The translations under genes were made by a program, and so were the position numbers. Of a stretch of 64,000 nucleotides of DNA, positions 62,949 through 64,000 are shown piece after piece. Position 1 is the first letter of the stretch. Each line of letters opens with the position of its first letter. The DNA is from Chloroflexota bacterium. GTDB lineage: Bacteria > Chloroflexota > Anaerolineae > J036 > Brachytrichaceae. The notes under the pieces were generated by a model that saw only the letters and a list, made by a program, of their open reading frames with translations, was not told the origin of the DNA and did no database searches. The stretch lies in assembly GCA_025354985.1 (NCBI GenBank), contig JANXLU010000019.1, positions 1 through 64,000 on the forward strand. Reading direction: 5' to 3'.

Positions 62949-64000
62949 ATGAAAAATTATTCTAAGACAATTCGTTCAATCGGTTTTGCATGCCTTTGCA
63001 TTGCACTGACATGTAACACCGGTTTGGTCCAGGCGGCTGGACCAAGCGGCTCTTATCAGTCCGAGATCGTATGCGGTAATTTGGATGCAACAACTGCAGC
63101 GGCTGTCCAAATCGTTTATTATCCCGAGGATGGAAGCGCTTCTACAACTTTCGATGATAGCCTTAATCCTTTAGGCCCACTTCAAAGCAAGGTATATGTT
63201 GTGAGTGCTCCCGCGGGCTTTAAAGGTGCAGCAGTTGTAAACTCTAACACTGATATGGCTTGCTCTATTAACCTAAGCAAGACGGGTGCAGACGGTACGC
63301 AAGGTAATCCTGCCCGCATTGCCGCCAGTGAAGGCGTTTCGTCGGCAAACGTGGGGGAAGTACTTTACGCGTCACAGGTAGTGAAGGGGTTGGGCAATGC
63401 CTCAAGTGGGATATATAACGCCTATTATTCGGTCCAAAATACTGATCCAGCGGCGGATGTCGTCGTTGATATTTCCTATACGAGCAGATTGGGTGTAACG
63501 ACTGCGTCTTCATTTTCTGCTCCGCAAAGAACTGTTAAGCCTAACGCTTCCAAGGTGTTTTACGTCGAAGACGATACCGCTGTTCCCACAGGTTTCATTG
63601 GAGGTGTCAAGGTGGTGGGCCCAGCTGGTTCCAAGTTGGCTGGAACGGTTGTTATGTTTAACGATGGATCGGCGCTCAGCAAAAATCAATTGCTTGCTTA
63701 CAGCATGGTTACGGCCGGTGCAAATAAACTAACGGTTCCGCAATTCGTGGTGAATTACTTTGGTTTCAACACTGGCTTTAACGTGCAAAATGTTGACTCT
63801 GTGGCTGCTGTTGTCAACATTGCATTTACGATGGCAAACGGCGTAACGTATAACGAGGGTCCGATAAACCTGGCACCCGGCAATGTGTATGCACCGTTCG
63901 CACCAGGAATTGCTTCTCTGGCACCAATGGCACAGCAACCAACTGGCAAGCGGACTGGCAGCGCAATTATTACAAGCACAGGCGGCAAGATAATTTCAAA
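62949..64000 (+). CDS. Secreted surface protein with repeats, truncated at the window end
   Basis: An open frame from ATG 62949 to the right edge, at least 350 aa without a stop. A signal peptide (MKNYSKTIRSIGFACLCIAL) ends near VQAA|GPSG. The rest is rich in Ala, Val, Thr, Asn and Gly with beta-strand patterns. Two similar segments appear: one with YNAYYSVQNTDPAADVVVD and VPTGFIGGVKV, and one with FGFNTGFNVQNVDSVAAVV and NEGPINLAPGNV. I read this as repeated beta-sandwich domains of an adhesin or S-layer-like protein. It lies 119 bp after the glycan cluster, downstream of CATAAT. The C-terminus is not visible. Confidence 0.75.
   Translation, partial: MKNYSKTIRSIGFACLCIALTCNTGLVQAAGPSGSYQSEIVCGNLDATTAAAVQIVYYPEDGSASTTFDDSLNPLGPLQSKVYVVSAPAGFKGAAVVNSNTDMACSINLSKTGADGTQGNPARIAASEGVSSANVGEVLYASQVVKGLGNASSGIYNAYYSVQNTDPAADVVVDISYTSRLGVTTASSFSAPQRTVKPNASKVFYVEDDTAVPTGFIGGVKVVGPAGSKLAGTVVMFNDGSALSKNQLLAYSMVTAGANKLTVPQFVVNYFGFNTGFNVQNVDSVAAVVNIAFTMANGVTYNEGPINLAPGNVYAPFAPGIASLAPMAQQPTGKRTGSAIITSTGGKIIS

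Overview
The window is a gene-dense stretch of bacterial chromosome (about 65 protein genes, GC in the low to mid fifties by eye, short intergenic gaps). I saw no tRNA, rRNA, CRISPR array, transposase or prophage gene. The gene families suggest a monoderm-like member of the Chloroflexota: an Asp23/Gls24 protein beside nusB and fabD/fabG, a lipoprotein-type sortase, a FXD-domain DAHP synthase, a KorAB-type 2-oxoacid:ferredoxin oxidoreductase, many DE-motif membrane glycosyltransferases, TatA/TatC, and frequent TTG/GTG starts with a -10 box just upstream and no Shine-Dalgarno. The phylum call is inference from family content; I ran no search.

Layout. 1-4.4 kb: partial Pro/Ala-rich ORF, M3 oligopeptidase, then aroF-trpS on the minus strand behind an apparent aromatic-amino-acid attenuator. 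4.6-6.4 kb: Zn/Mn-type ABC transporter (ATPase and permease, no binding protein) behind an inverted repeat and an in-frame 21-bp tandem duplication. 6.5-10 kb: SDR, lspA, ligA. 10-14.6 kb: a cluster of two small glycosyltransferase-like enzymes, DoxX, two radical SAM/SPASM proteins and a NUDIX hydrolase. 14.7-21.7 kb: membrane glycosyltransferase, MreB, Maf, APH-like kinase, two alpha/beta hydrolases, a lipoprotein. 21.8-25.5 kb: GntR/FCD regulator with a palindrome over its own promoter, then korAB and a strong terminator. 25.6-32.2 kb: membrane glycosyltransferase, CASTOR/POLLUX-like channel, MscS channel, uvrC. 32.3-37.9 kb: possible toxin-antitoxin pair, HNH nuclease operon, orphan ABC ATPase, unusual SDR, sortase. 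37.9-45.3 kb: rarA, two membrane proteins, plsC, phosphoribosyltransferase, trxB behind a 52-nt hairpin, MBL hydrolase. 45.4-51.7 kb: housekeeping run rpmF-fabD-fabG-asp23-nusB-tatA-tatC-rimO-inositol phosphatase. 51.8-55.4 kb: MBL protein with a histone-like tail, fused PTS IIC-IID protein, lipid kinase. 55.4-64 kb: envelope glycan region (polytopic protein, two GT4 enzymes, two methyltransferases, LPG-synthase-TM protein) ending in a truncated secreted repeat protein.

The most notable signal is the aroF-trpS leader: a near-consensus promoter, an almost leaderless 29-codon ORF containing NFSYYFWYGYF, and a 10-bp terminator hairpin before aroF. Together these read as a Phe/Tyr/Trp attenuator controlling both the first shikimate step and tryptophanyl-tRNA synthetase. 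The wider pattern of -10 boxes 5-12 nt before ATG, GTG and TTG starts suggests that leaderless transcription is common in this organism.
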